The position numbers and the translations under genes were made by a program. A model generated the notes under the pieces. The model was not told the origin of the DNA, did no database searches, and was given only the letters and a program-made list of their open reading frames with translations. Of a DNA stretch of 64,000 bases, positions 42,849 through 57,800 are shown one piece after another. Source of the stretch: Hemerocallis citrina (lineage: Eukaryota; Streptophyta; Magnoliopsida; Asparagales; Asphodelaceae); assembly GCA_017893485.1 (NCBI GenBank), contig CM030362.1, positions 31,786,089 to 31,850,088 of the forward strand. Reading direction: 5' to 3'. Every line of letters begins with the position of its first letter. The stretch's first letter is position 1.

Positions 42849-45800
42849 TCAAGCCTCATCAGAAATTGGAGCTGCAACAGGAGGAGGTGCAGAAGCTGGC
42901 TTATTAGCAAGCAATGGTGAGAGTGCCTTCACCACAATACTCATGTTCGGTCTAAACTCTGACTCATACTGCACACACAGAGCTGCAACGGCTGCAAGCT
43001 GCAGAAACAGTCGAACAATATCAGTAACGGGCTAAGTAAGCAGCACAAGGACAAATATGCCAATCTAGACAGGATGTGACATGGCACACGGCACATTAGA
43101 ACTTCTAAAAGAACATATTGCTTTCAAATAGAAGTGTTTATAATGTGTTGGGATTGTTACTATCAACAGTTCTAAAGAAGTTAAATAAAAACCAATAAGG
43201 ACAATATGTGGCATAACACGGCGGCACATGAAAAATATTTCTAAAATGACACATTCAAAATGTCTCCATCAAACAACGCGCGCACGAGAGAGAGAGAGAG
43301 AGAGAGAGAGATGACAAAACACGGCACATGAAAAATATTTCTAAACAAGTATGTGTTCAGACCTTAGCAACTCCTTTTGGCGGATATTCTCCCTTCAACC
43401 TTGGATCTACACATTGTTTCACTTTATCCTCGCTCAACCGTGGAGTGGCCTACAGAGAAAACCCGAAATAAATAAATAAATTAATAAAAATAACTGCCGT
43501 GTCATTAACCTTGTTACTTAAGATATACTGCAAGGAACTACCATGCTTAGAAGATACTGAGCAATCTTATTTCATAAAATTTGGGCAAATTATAAAGAAA
43601 ATTTAGAGTGAGTTATGTTGCTAATCATTCATCCATTTTATTTCTCAAAACAAAAAGTCGTTCTCTTCATATTATCATCTAGAATGGCATGCTACAGCCA
43701 TCATAACCCAGGGGTAAAAGTAGGCATTTCACTCGATCATCAATGGTTTCAGCTTCTTTTACTAAAAAAAAATGATTTTTAGGGGTAAGGTGTCTTGAAA
43801 CCATAGAGCCTATCTTTGATTGTCTGAGAAGCATAGAAAAGGCTAACTAGATTGGAACAGTTCTTAAAAGAATGCCATTTTATTGCAACAGTTCTTAAAA
43901 GAGGGATAAGACTTTATTATCAACTGTGTGATCTATGCAAAACTCACCCAAGTAACCAGACTCTGCTGCCCTCTAGGCATGGTATGATCAACTGGTTTTC
44001 TCCCTGTTAGCAGCTCCAGAAGAACAACTCCAAAGCTATATACATCACTTTTCTGAGTCAGCTGACCAGTCATTGCATACCTGAAGTAATTCCAAGATAA
44101 CGATCATCTTGTGTAAGGTGGAACATATAATTTTCTCCTTTGTGACAAAAGCATGCTTTACAATTTATAATGTGCAGATTAAAACCAGATATTTTCACTG
44201 TGCATTAAAGATGCAGTGTGTTGTTTTCAGGATAGATCTCAAAAATTGTCCAGAGACAGGTAAATTAGAAACATTAACTAGAACTTTTGGTACTTGGGTG
44301 ATAGCTACACTTCTTTTAGATCCTCTCGTCACATTCTTAATCTCAGCCAAACCATTGTTGGGAAAATTTTGTTGCGGAATTTGCCCTTTAACCAGATTAG
44401 TGAGAATGCAAAATATAAGCGAAAAAATAACACACAAATTGATAAGGAGTTCGGCACAAATTTTGCCTACGTCTCCGAAGCTGCTACAGATCTTCACTTT
44501 ATAGAAAAAAATTGTACAGTATTTACAACACTCAAAAATACTCAACCCAAAACCCAAAGAATTTTTCCACAAAAAAATCTTTCAAAAGAATTTACACACT
44601 CAAAACCGCACAAAAATAACACAAATTGATAAGGAGTTTGGGACAAATTTTGCCCACGTCTTCGGAGCTACTGCAGATCTTCACTCTATGAGAGAAAATT
44701 GTACAAAGTGTTTAAAGCACTCAAAAATACTCACAACTCAAAACCCAGGAGTTTTTCTCACAATAAACTCTCAAAATGTTTACACACTAAAAAACTCTCA
44801 ACCCAATTTCTCTCAACTCTTATTTTTCTCTCCGAATAGGATGTTGAGTGAGGATGAGATGAAAAAAAAAGGGATTAGGGATAACTAGGAGGAAGGGAGA
44901 ATTATATGCGGGGTTAGGTGGGTTAGGCGGAGTTAGGGACCACCTAATCCCTTTCTTTCTTTTGTTTTTTGTTTGTCAACGGTAGTGGGCACCGCCCCCA
45001 CTACCTACCAACATTCTCCCACTTGGAGACTTGATTAATCATGTCTCCACACATCGATCAATGCAGCAGCTCGTCCCGGTCCCATCATTCGTGCAGGCTA
45101 TCTGAAACTGAACATAGCTTCAGTTTGTCAGTAGTCACCGACTCACCTTCTTTGTTAGCATGTCCGCCGAATGTTGACTTCCACTAATCTTTTCTAACTT
45201 TAAAATTACATCTTCTAGAAGTGACCGGATGAAATCACATTTGTATGCGTTTTATCCTGGAATGAAAAGAAGAATTTTTTGCTAGATGGAGCACTCTGTC
45301 TATCACAATATAAGACATTGTCTTCTTGTTTCTGGCCCAATTCTTCCAAGAAACTTTGCAGCCAAACCATTTCCTTGCTGGCTTCTGTAACAGCGACATT
45401 TTGTTTCAGTTGTAAAGAGAGCAACTATCTTCTGCAGCTGAGAAACCCAACTTACTGTTGTACCTCCTAGAGTATAGACATATTCTATAGTGCTCCTTCT
45501 GATATCGACATTTTGGACAAAATCAGCATCCACTAAGCATGTTAGTATCGTATCTCTACCTTTAAAACAAAGTGCTTTGTTCGTGGTACCTCACAGATAT
45601 CTGAAGATTCATTTAACTGCTTCCCAATATACCTTGCCTGAATTATTCATTTACCTGCTAACAGCTTTCACTCCTTGAGCAATATCTGATCTGGTATAAA
45701 CCATGGCATACATCAGACTTTCAATTGCTGATGCGTACGGAACCTTCTCCATGTGTGCACATTCTGTCTTCGGTGACCGTTCCTTGGAGGGTCTAAAATG

Positions 45801-48800
45801 AACACCCAAAGGTGTACTCATTGGCTTAGCAATCTGCATGTTGAACCTGGAGAGTGCTCTGTTAATGTACTCGGCCTGTGATAACATCAAAGTCCTCGAC
45901 TTCGTGTCTCTCTTGATCCTCATTCCAAGAATCTGCTTCGCAATGCCTTGATCTTTCATTGCAAACTACTTTGACAATTCCCGCTTCAGATTAATAATCT
46001 TTTGCATGTCTGAACCTGCAACGAGCATGTCATCTACATACAACAATAGAATAATGAAGTTGTTGTCGAACTTCTTGATGTAGCAACAATGATCTACTTG
46101 GCATTTTGTGAAACTGATGCTGCTCATGAAGCTATCAAACTTCCTGTACCACTGTCTGGGAGCTTGTTTTAAGCCATACAAGCTCTTTCTTAGCCTGCAT
46201 ACAAGGTTCTTCTTGCCTGCTTGTACGAAGCTTTCTGGTTGCTTCATATAAATCTCCCCCGCCAAATCACCATGAAGGAAAGATGTCTTTACATCAAACT
46301 GTTCAAGATGTAAATTCTCTGAAGCTACAATTTTCAATATCAATCGTATTGCAGGCAGCTTTACGACAGGAGAGAAAATTTCATTGTAATCAACACCACT
46401 TGTTTGTTAAAAGCCTTTGACTACCAATCTTACTTTCTAGTGCTTGCTTCCATCGTGCTCTTCTTTGATCCTGAAAACCCACTTGTTATGGAGAGTTTTC
46501 TTGCATAGTGGTAATTCAGCTAATTCCCACATATGATTTGACATAGAGAATCCATCTCATCTTTTATGGCAAACTCCCACTTGACTGAATCCTCCACTTA
46601 CATTACTTCATCATAACACGGTGGTTCTCCACTGTCAGTGAGTAATAAGCAGTGTAAAGAAGGCGAATAGTGCTGGATTAGTTTCGAAATTCTGGAGGAG
46701 CGTCTCACTTCTAGCGTGCTTGGTTCTTCTTGAACTGTTTCAGGACTTATCTGAATATCGTTTCCAGAAATCTCCTCGAACTCTACAAATTCCTTCGTTT
46801 CTGTATCTGTACTGGAGCTACTTAATTCTGCAGTTGACATGTCTTTATACATCACATTCTCATTGAATATGACATCTCGGTTTCTGATGATCTTCTGATT
46901 TTCATAATCTCAAAATCGGTAGTCGAACTCGTCACCACCATATCCAATAAAAACACATTTACTAGACTTCGGATCTAATTTACTTCTTTCAACAGAATTA
47001 ATATGCACATAAAAAATACAACAAAACACTTTCAAGTGTGAAATGCTTACCTATTTTCTGCTCCAAACTTCCTCTGGTATTCCACCATCCAAAGATATTG
47101 AGGGCCCATAATTGATCAAGTAGGATGCGGTGTTGACGACTTCAGCCCATAACATCTTGGGTAAGCCGCCAGGTATCCTCATACTTCTGGCACGTTCATT
47201 CACAGATCTGTCTATGTGCTCTACTACGCCATTCTGCTTCGATGTCATGAAAATCGTTTTCTCCATCTTGATGTTGTTTGCGCATTGAATCTACGATCTA
47301 CATACTCTCCACCATTATCAGACCTCAACCGCTTGACTTTCAAACCAGTTTCATTTTCCACCAAGGCTTTCCATTTTCTGAAGATATCGAAGATTTCTAG
47401 TTTCTTCTTCAAAAAATAAACTCACACCTTTCTTGTAGAATCATCAATAAAGGTAACATAATACAGCGAGCCTACTAGAGATTGAACCGGAGATGGTCCT
47501 CATACATTGGTATGAACCAACTCTAACTTTTCGGCCTTGGATGTCTTGCAAATCTTTGCAAAGCTACCTTATTTTGTTTGTCGAAGATGCAATCCTCAAA
47601 TAGGCCGACATCTAGACGCTTTAGATCTGGTAGCTTCCCCTCTGACATAAGTGTTTTCATCCCTTTCTTCGCTCATATGACCAAGCCTTTGGTTCAATAG
47701 ATTTGATTTTCCACCAGCATCTGCGCTTGCAATGATATTCTCCCAGTTTGAGGTTACATAGAAAGTACCAATCTTCCTACCACGAGCAATGACGAGTGTC
47801 CTTTGGTAATCTTCCATTCACAGCCAGAAAAGGTTGTACAATAACCTTCTACATCAAGCTTTCCCACTAAGATCAAATTGATTTTAAGGCCAGGAATATG
47901 TCACTCCTTGCAGCTTCCATGTAGTCAGGTTCGGCAACTTTACTCGAATGATTCCCTTTCCCACGATCTTCACGGTTTCATCATCGGCTAGATGAACCTT
48001 CCCAAAATCACCACTGACGTAGTTCTCCATGATTCTCTGCATGGGGTGGAGTAGAAAAATGCCCCTGAATCCAAGATTCATGATTCAAAAAGACTGTTGA
48101 CGCTTAAAATTTTAGCATCACGATCACGTTGGCATATTCATGTGCACCAATATCTTTCTTCGGTGCTCGGCAATCCCGTTGAACTTGAAAGTGGCCCCTT
48201 TTGCCGCAATTGTAGCAGTTGAAAGCTTTCTTTCCCAATCTAGATTTACCCCGTCTAGATTTCAATTTGCTGCAATTAGAATTTCTTTCTGAAGTTCACC
48301 ATCTTGACTTCGTGTGCAAAGTTGAGATTGATGCTTCTCCTAATTCTTTCAGCCGAATTTCTTCACTCACTACCAGATCCCGAACATCGTCGAACTCTAA
48401 TTTACTATTTTTTGACGAGCTACTGACTATTGTGACAATAGCATTCCAACTGTCTGGTAGAGAGTAAGAGAGGATAAGAGAATCAAAGCTCGAACTTCAT
48501 CATCAAACTCGATTTCCACTGAACTCAACTGAGTTGTGATTGTATTGAGTTCATTCAAATGCTGAGCCACTGATGCGCCTTCTGTCATTCGCAAATTAAA
48601 TATTCACCTCATCAAGTGAACTTTGATTAAGAACCGATGGATTCTCGTACATACTAGAAAGAACCGCCATACGACCCGTCGTGGTCTTTTCCTTTACTAT
48701 GTTGAATGCAACATTAAGGGATAACGTCAATCAGATAACTCCAAGGGCTTCTCTGTCGAGAAGAGCCCAGTCTTCATCCTACATGCATACTGATTTTTTT

Positions 48801-51800
48801 CTGAGGTTGATACAGCTTTTTCTGATACAAATAATTTTCAATCTGCATCTTCCCAAAGCCAAAACCTACACAATCAAACTTTTCCTTTAGCCTGCGGCAA
48901 TCTCTTTCACTCTTTTCCTGAATTGTTTTTGACTAATACCTGACAAAAATCACAACCAGAACTCTGATACCAGGTATTGAAAAAAAATTATTGTGAAATT
49001 TTTTCTTTAACCAAATTAGCAAGAATGCGAAATATAAGTGAAAAAATAACACAAATTGATCAGGAGTTCGGCACAAATTTTACCTACGTCTCCGGAGCTG
49101 CTACAGATATTCACTTTATGGGAGAAGATTGTACAGTTTTTACAACACTAAAAAATACTCACAACCCAAAATCCAAGATATTTTTTCTCACAAAAATATC
49201 TCCAAGTGTTTACACACTCGAAAAACTCTCAACCGAATTTCTCTTTTTCTCTCCGGGTAGGATGTTGAGTGAGGATGAGATGAAAAAGAATAGGATGAGG
49301 GATAACTAGGGGAAGGGAGAATTAGATGGGGGTTAGGTGGGTTAGGCGGGAATTAGGCACCGCCTAATCTATTTTTTCTTTTGTTTCTTCTTTGTCAAAG
49401 GTAGTGGGCACCGCCCCCACTACCTACCAACATTTTTTATGGTGACTACTAACAAACTGAAGCTATGTTTCAGTTGGCATGCACGAATGATGAGACCGGA
49501 AAGAGTTGTTGTATTGATCGACGTGTGGAGGCGTGATTAATCAAGTCTCCAAGTAGGAGAATGTTAATAGGTAGTGGGCATAAGTAATGAAGGTGGTGCC
49601 CACTACCTTTGACAAAGAAGAAACAAAGGGTAAAAAAAGGATTAAACGGTGCCTAATCCCCACCTAACCCCCCATCTAATCATCCCTTTCCCCAGTTATC
49701 CCTCTTCCCATTCTTTTTCATCTCATCCTCACACAACATTTTATCCTGAGAGAAAAAGAGAGAGGTAGAAAGAAATTGGGTTCGGAGTTTTTTTAGTGTG
49801 TAAACACTTTGAGAGATTTATGTGAAGAAAAAATCCTTGGATTTTGGGTAATATTTTTTAGTGTTGTAAATACTTTGTACAGTTTTCTCCCATAGAGTTA
49901 ATATATGTAACAACTTCTGAGACGTAGGCAAAATTTGTGCCGAAATCCTTATCAATTTGTGTGTTATATTTTTCCGTTTATATTTCGAATTTCGCTAATC
50001 TGGTTAAAGGAAAATTTTCACAACAAAATTTTCCCAACAACCATCCAGCTAGTAAAGATTTATCTTCAATTGTTATGAGTGATGAACCTCAAAAGCAATC
50101 AATATTTTTTGTTCTTAAGCCAGTATGTAAGCATCTTAACTACCGTGTGATCCTATCAAAAGAAACTACAGTGTAAAAATGCACTCATCAAGTTTCCTGA
50201 AAGAAGAATAATAATTTAGCGATAGGAAATATATTGTGAATTTTACAACAATAAACCTCTAGTATCATTGCACAGGCATGCCGCTAACTCTTACTCTTAA
50301 CTGTTATGAGTTCCTGAAGATTAAGGTTGCGTTTGGCCTGGCTTTTTTGGGCTTTAAAGCACTTCCGAAGGAGAAGCCAAAAAGTAGAGCTTAAAAATTA
50401 AAAGCTGTTTGGAAAGTCAATTTTTTTAACTTCAAAACTACTCCTAAGCTAGAAGTTGTTTGGCATAAGATATCAATTGTAAGCTACTTTTATACTCAAT
50501 TTAAACTTTTGATTTTATTTAAGAGTAAAATATAAGTTATCAAATTACAAAAATATCTTTATATTACTAATAAAGATATTTAAAGCCCAAAAAAAGGCTA
50601 TTGACGGCGAAGAAAGGAGAGGTGGCGGCGCGATGGCGTTCGCCGACGAAGAAAGGAGGGAGGCGGCGGCACGACGGCGTTCGACGGCGAAAAAAGGTGA
50701 GATGGCGGCGCGGCGAGGGGAGGCGGTGACGCGACGTTCGGCGGCGTCTGTTCGGCGAGGAAGGGAAAGGGAATAAAAATCGTGTTATGAGGTTTTGAAG
50801 GAGAAGCCAGAAGTTGCTCTGTAGGGCTTCTATCAAAGCTCCTTTTCTTCACTAAAATTAGGCCACTTCTTCTGCTTTTCAAAGGTTGCGTTTGGCCCAG
50901 CTTCTCCTTTTAAAGGAGAAGAGAAGCTAATTTTAAGCTAGGCAAACGCAACCTAAGAGCAGTAACATTGAAGTAACTTTTTGAAAAAGCTAAAGATCAG
51001 AGTAGACGATGACATAGTCATACTAAACCTTACCTTCTACTATCTTCTCTTCCATATTAAATTTTGAGGCCTGTGCACTGTTTACAAACATCCTTTTTTC
51101 ACCAATTTCTGTATATACAAGCTAATTTATAACTTTTCCAAAATAACCCACAATTATGTAGAGTTTCCATGTAAGAATATCATTAGATTTCATCGCATTT
51201 CAACCATTCCCTATATTAGAGTTCCTACTTTCACTATGGCCTTGAGTACAAATGAAGGTAGAGATGTAACCAGTATTATAAAAATAAAATAAACAAAATA
51301 TTAAAAAATTCTAATTTCATTGAAAAAAGCATTGTATTGTCAACACTACCTAAAATCCAACAACACAAACTGACTTCGAAAAGAAGATAACTACAAACGC
51401 AACTAGTCCGTGATAATTCCAACTAGACTGAGTATCAGATGTGATGTCAATAGCAGTGGTTGCTAATCTTAGCACTAGTATTCAAATAACAATACTAGCA
51501 GTGGTTGTTAATCTTAGACCTAATATTCAAATAACTTCACTACCAGTGGCCTTAAATCTTAGACCTTCTTTTAAAATAATAACTAGAAAAGAAACATCCT
51601 AGTTCACTCAAGAAACAGGAAAACAAACAAGTCTCTCTCTCTCTCACATGCACACATACACACAACATAAAAAGGAAAAAACTTTGTTCTGAGGTTTATT
51701 TGTTTCAATATTAAAATTTAAAATATAAAGAATAACAGTGACCATTGTTACCCCCGACCAAAAAAGTGTTAAACAGATTGTCAACTCCAAAAAAACCTGC

Positions 51801-54800
51801 AATCAAAATATATAATCAGCAGAACTGAATATATCACTCTAACGAGGAATACATTTCTTCTTGCCTAAAATAAATTCTTCGTCTCCACCAAGAGATCTAA
51901 TAACATTAAGACGGACGATTAATCTGCATACCCAGACTTGTTCTGAAGTATGAAAAAGTACAGAATGTTGACCACATAGATTGACCTAAAATGTGGCAGC
52001 TCCTCATAGATGAACAAATGGAGCCACTCAAAAACCTAAAGAAACAAACTTTAAATGGTTTCAGCAATATTCAAGAAGAATAAATACTTCAAGTACCAAT
52101 ATGTTCAGTGTCAGATAACACTGATATTCAAAGGAAGTAGGCCTTGGTAGGGTGATCATATGCTTCCATAGATAGATAGGGATCTAAATCCTTGATGGAT
52201 TTCTCTTAATCACCATTGTACTAAATATTCCATTAAACCAGAGACTATTAGGATCAGATAGCAGTACGGATACAAAGAAAAGTAAGCTTTAGTAGAGTGA
52301 TGAAGCACATTCTCACTATAGTTAGATTTGAATCTTAGATGTAACTCTCTCATCACGCCACACATACCTGGTATATAAGTTAGGTCCCTTCCTCGTCCTC
52401 TCACGCATTTGAACACCCAAAACCAAATTCAAACTTGAAAATAAATCACAGACCTTGTTTCGAAGGGTAAATCACATCTACCCCTCTTGTAAATCTGTAA
52501 AATACATGAACTAAATTGAACACCCTAATAAAATATTGCTCCAAACAACCCCTTTAGCCTCACCCTAGCAATAAGAGGTCCTAACATTAATGATTAATCT
52601 CCCACTAAGAGTCCTGGTAACACCTTTTTATCTTAGTAGCATGATGACCTCTGTTAACAGAAGCCAATAATATCCCATTCTCATTTACTGCATGCATTTT
52701 TCTCACTTACAATGTGACAGGGATCAAATGAGTCACACTTGACGCCTCCCAGCAGTAAACAAGTGTACCTCTTATAGAAGGTTTGAGATGTCATTCCAAG
52801 CTTCTCTTGCTAAAGAGGTAACTCTTACAATACAAATATAGTAACCAAACGTTTACTACAATAATACAATTTAGTTTAAGTTTATCATTCATCTCGTTGA
52901 TAATCAAATTTTGATTTTTAAGCTAATATAACACACATCTTGTTTAGGTTGACACTTGACAAACAGTTACTAGAAAGAACAATAAAGCAAAACATGCAGA
53001 ATTGTAAGCATGCTCCTTCATTAAAGTGAAAACTCGATGCACTTACCTTTAATCCTAGTGCACCTATAAGAATACATGTTTGTGGATATGATACAACATA
53101 TACATATGTTTATATAGTGAATTATTTAACAATGATTAATTATCTCACACTAGCTAGATACTAGAAAATAATCTTCTAAATCAACATACTTTGTACTTTG
53201 ATTTTACAATATGTGCAATTATATAAGCGCATCTACAACTCAGATTGAATTGTAATACCATGGAGACATGATTAGATTAGCTTTTCACTCCTTGACATGT
53301 CTATGTTACATGATTAGGTAAATTTAACGACACATCAAAACCTAATAGATATGGGCCCTCTCCTTTTTGAAATGTCCATGCAACCCAGGAGTTAATCATT
53401 TGATAATATCAAGACATAAAAGTAGATTATTTTAAGATAACAATATGTCTGCCAAGTAAGAGAAAGAAAGAGGAGGGTGCCCATGCAACATAGGAGGAAA
53501 AGAGTTTCTGGGTTTGGGACAGTGAAAATAGGGAGAGAAAACCTGGTAGAAAAATATAGAGTAGAGAAGGGTGTTGGGAAAGTAGGAGGCTGCACCCAAT
53601 AGGAGATTGCCACTTCAACTTCACAGTGTCCAATCACAATGCAGCCTCATTTCATAAAGAAAAAACTAATTCAGAAAAACAAAATAGGAAACTTATTCAA
53701 CATCTTTTTTTCCATAAATAAAATCACGAATGCAAATTCTGGTAATTACTCTGGTGCATGATATCCGAAAGTTCCCAGGACACGAGTAGAATGAAGACGG
53801 GCAGCCATATCAGGAGCTTGGTTAGATAAATTAAAGTCTGCAATTTTTGCTTTGAAATCTTCAAACAGGAGAATATTGCTCGATCTGATATCTCTATGTA
53901 TTATAGATGGTTGAACCTTCTCATGAAGATACTCTAGACCCTTCGCCGCATCTATAGCAATCCTCACACGCTGCATCCAGTCAAGTACAGGACCAGGTTG
54001 AGCACCTTGGACTCCTTTTCTACCTGCAGTCCAAAACAATAAGAATTAAGGCTCTGCACAAATGATGCCAAATCCCTGATACGAAAAACACAGAATATCT
54101 AAAAGGAGGGATTAACACCATACCATGCAATACATCATGCAGTGAACCCATGGTAGCAAATTCATAGGACAACAGACGGAGGTTTCCATCAACACAGTAT
54201 CCCAGCAATTCAACAAAATTTTCATGTTTCAACTTTGATACTCTTCCAACCTGATGTCATAAGAACATAATATTCAGCTCCCAAGGGCTAAAAAAAATTG
54301 AAGGTTTCCTCAAAATTCAAAGACAGGTTTGACAGAAACAAGTAGAACAGAAAATAAGACTTGTGAAATGAGTAGTCAAACCTGGACCAAAAACTCCTGA
54401 CTGGGTTCCGGCTCAGACGCAACATCAAGTTTCTTAATTGCAACTTCTTTCCCACTGTTCAAAACGGCATAATATACTCTTCCATAAGAACCCTCTCCAA
54501 CCAATGACTTCGAACCAAAGTTGTCAGTCTTCTCCTTCAGTTCGTCTAAAGACAACTGTGGTACATCAATAGATAGTTTTTCTTCTGGTTCAGTTTTTGG
54601 TGCAGCAGTGGGTCTTGAACCCTTATGCATCCCTAGAACGCAATCCAAAATGCCATAATAATGTCAGTGGATGAAGAGACACATGAAACATCGGAATTAC
54701 AATTATTTTCTACGATTGTGGCAGGCATTATAGAAATATTATACAGCCTGTTCAGTGTGTACTCAAGTCTACCAATATCCAACACAAATACAGAAGCAGA

Positions 54801-57800
54801 GGCTGCAGAGTATTTAGATGAAATCCAAATAACAACCACCTGCTAACCATGGATAGAGAAAATGGTATCAAACTGTAGTTTTAGAAAGCAAAACCTCATA
54901 GTACCAATGATAATTTTGCTCATCAGTTGGTGAAAAAGTTCAACTAAAAGAAATCCTGACAACAGCTGAATGTGAAGACCAGCGCTGCTGGAGTAGGCTA
55001 AAGAATATAAGTCATCCACTGTTATTTTGAAGAAATCTTTTTTTAGTTCAAAAATAAGAGGTTCAGAATACCTATGCCTGCATCCCCGTTTAATACTAAA
55101 AAAATGTATCAGTCGATGTCCATGGTAAACAAGATCAAGAATTGTCTAATTTTAAGATACAAGAATCAGAGTTACTTTGTCACTTTGTTGTACCATCAAC
55201 AGTTTGACAACAATAAGGTATGTTTACTTAAAACTTGTTCAAATTTATGGGGATTCCCTTTATTTCTAACAGGTTGGTCAGCAAAGAAATTGACACTTAG
55301 CTTGTAGGAAGTTTTATTTGGGGGTGTTAGTGGGAAGGGATTTTGGAAACACAAGCGTGATTTTGAAATCACTATGTTTACAGATACAAATCATGGTGAG
55401 TTCAAAATCCATGTGACTCTCATTATGACTTTCAAACATAAATCTAGTGTGATTTCGAAACAACTCAACCTAGATTTCGCATACTTAATATTATTGTTGT
55501 ATATGATTGAGTTAATAAAATAACAATAATAAAAGAAAATTATACTATTTATTATTGTTAAACCAAAATATTAATACTACTAAACAACACGTGATTTAAT
55601 CTTTTCAAAAACAAATATGTTGAAGCCAAGGAAATTCGCCTAATTGGTGTGTGATATGTTCATCTAACTAAAGCAAAAGAAAAATCTTTGATAGCATTTT
55701 ACAAAACTCCATAAAACTTATAAATTTATATGAGGAATTACTATGTTGATACAGTTATAATTTTCAAAAAGCATAGAATAATCACTTTATAAGTAATATA
55801 TAAAACTCAACAACATCACAATCTCTAGAAAGAATGAGAATTGTGAAAGACCCTACGATGGAGCCAAAACTCCGAAGTGGTATTAAGGGTTAAGAGCATC
55901 TCTAGTCGTTGGCTAAAAACCCATTTTTTGCAAATTTTGGAAAAAAGAGTGCTGCAGTCGTTGGCTAAATACCCAAATTTTGGGTTTGAGGGGAACATTA
56001 GTCGGCTATATCTGGGAGAAGATATAAGAATTTGGAAAATTTAGTGATCTTTCGTCCGTTCAACTACTTTTTTTAAGTATCGAATGAAAGATGATCTTTC
56101 GTCTCTACTTTCTTTAAAAATCTATCGGACGGGAAATGATTTCCCGTCCGACAATTTTAATGAAAAAAAAAAATCATCGGACGGGAAATCATTCCGCATC
56201 TAAAAAATTTATCGGACGGGAAATCATTCCGCGTCTGAGACTTTTTTACTTTTAAAAAAAAATGGTGGGACAATACTTCATCTACTGTTCGTCTACTTTT
56301 AAAAATCAAAACCCAAATTTTGGGTTTGAACGACTACAGCTGTAACCCAAAAATTTCCTATTTCTAAAAGCCAAATAACCAAATTTTGGGTTTGAATGAC
56401 TATAGATGCTCTAAGGGTTTAGTATTTAAATTCTAACACAAATTAATTGGGCCATTTTTTGGATATCTATCATTGGACTACATGATTTACATCCATTCAT
56501 CTTTTTAAGAAAGACGAATGTCATATAAGCATGTGAAACATTAGATCTTTTTTCTTAGTTTTGACTATCAATGATCAAATCTAATTTTTTTGGAAGGTTT
56601 TATTTATCTATTTATTTATTAACATAATTCAAGTTTTTTATTAAAAAATAGAAGATGATGACGAGTTACCTAGTAATTGAGGAATAAAGGGGGAAGGGTG
56701 TGTTTTTTTTAGTAAAGATTTGGGCCTCATTTATTATTTAGTGTGATTCTGAAAACATAAAGAGTGAGATTTCATCAAAGTGACCATGTTTTTTAAATCA
56801 CATTTAGCTAACACCAACTTCCAATTACACCTTCAAATCCTCTCCCAATAACACCCGACTTTGAAACACAATGATTTTAAAAGTGTGTTTTTTAAATCCC
56901 TTCCCACTAACACCCCTTTGGACATAAATGGATCAATCCTTTTCTGCAGCTACCTCAATTATAATAATACCTTCTACGTAAATATATATATATAGCATTG
57001 TAGCAATTTGAGGAAAATCGGACAACTGTAAGCTAGCTAGACATGCTCACATAATTTGATTGGAAAAAAGATGAGGATCGGTTTTAAGGTTCAGAAGCCC
57101 AATACTGCAAAATGACTCCGGGGGAAAGAGATACAAATAAGTTGGACCAAGTACAACAAATGACTAAACCTGTCTCACCTACTCATCCTAGTTTGAAGGC
57201 TATTTGACTTACTAGAGTTGATCCAGATCCCTTGACTAACATGAGAAACCTCCACAAGAAGACATGGTTATACAAAACATGGGCTTGCCAACAAACATCC
57301 TGGTAAACAAACAGCATGCAGCTCATGGGACATGGATAAGTAGAAAGAAAAGAATCTCATTTTTAGAACAATTGTTTATTATTGAGAAACACTAAAGACA
57401 ACTCAAGTGGACCCAAACAATCTCGAACATCCAACGCCACAATGTGCATAGGTGTGAGCCCAACCATGGGTAACACTCGCCCAAGGATTAGAGGGTGACA
57501 ATTAACCAAAACGTCAAGGACTTGGACCTTTTCTTTATTATGAATTGGCGGAGATATCTCTGCAATATCACTAATAGCAAATATATCTTGTACATGCCAT
57601 GTAGAAGATAAAGATACAGATACTTGCATCAATTATGTAGGTGGATTCACATCATAGAATGATCGGAGATTTCAAACATATAATCGAATATAGACTCCTG
57701 TTGTCAGAATTGTAATCACATACAAGGCATGCATGACCATTTCATTATTTTCAGGTACCTATCAGCAAGCAATGACATTAACTTCCTTTAGTGTCAATGA

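Larger units (their letters stand above)
44356..50039. mobile_element. inverted composite Ty1/Copia insertion in kinase intron 4
   Basis: From left to right: LTR in minus orientation (44356-45013), internal gag-pol in minus orientation (45014-48974), LTR in minus orientation (48975-49432), then, in plus orientation, 120 bp of 3' internal DNA with a polypurine tract (49441-49561) and an LTR (49562-50039). The outer ends are TGTTGGGAAAATTTT and AAAATTTTCCCAACA, both U5 ends. The flanks are accat on both sides (44351-44355, 50040-50044), a perfect 5-bp target duplication for the whole block. The LTRs have diverged, so it is old. Confidence 0.85.

Noticed and set aside
50567..50882. Arg/Pro-rich minus-strand frames
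   Set aside because: They come from the GC-rich repeat block inside a Harbinger-like MITE.
57363..57632. 89-codon minus-strand frame in kinase intron 1
   Set aside because: No recognisable domain, no upstream start context, and intronic position.
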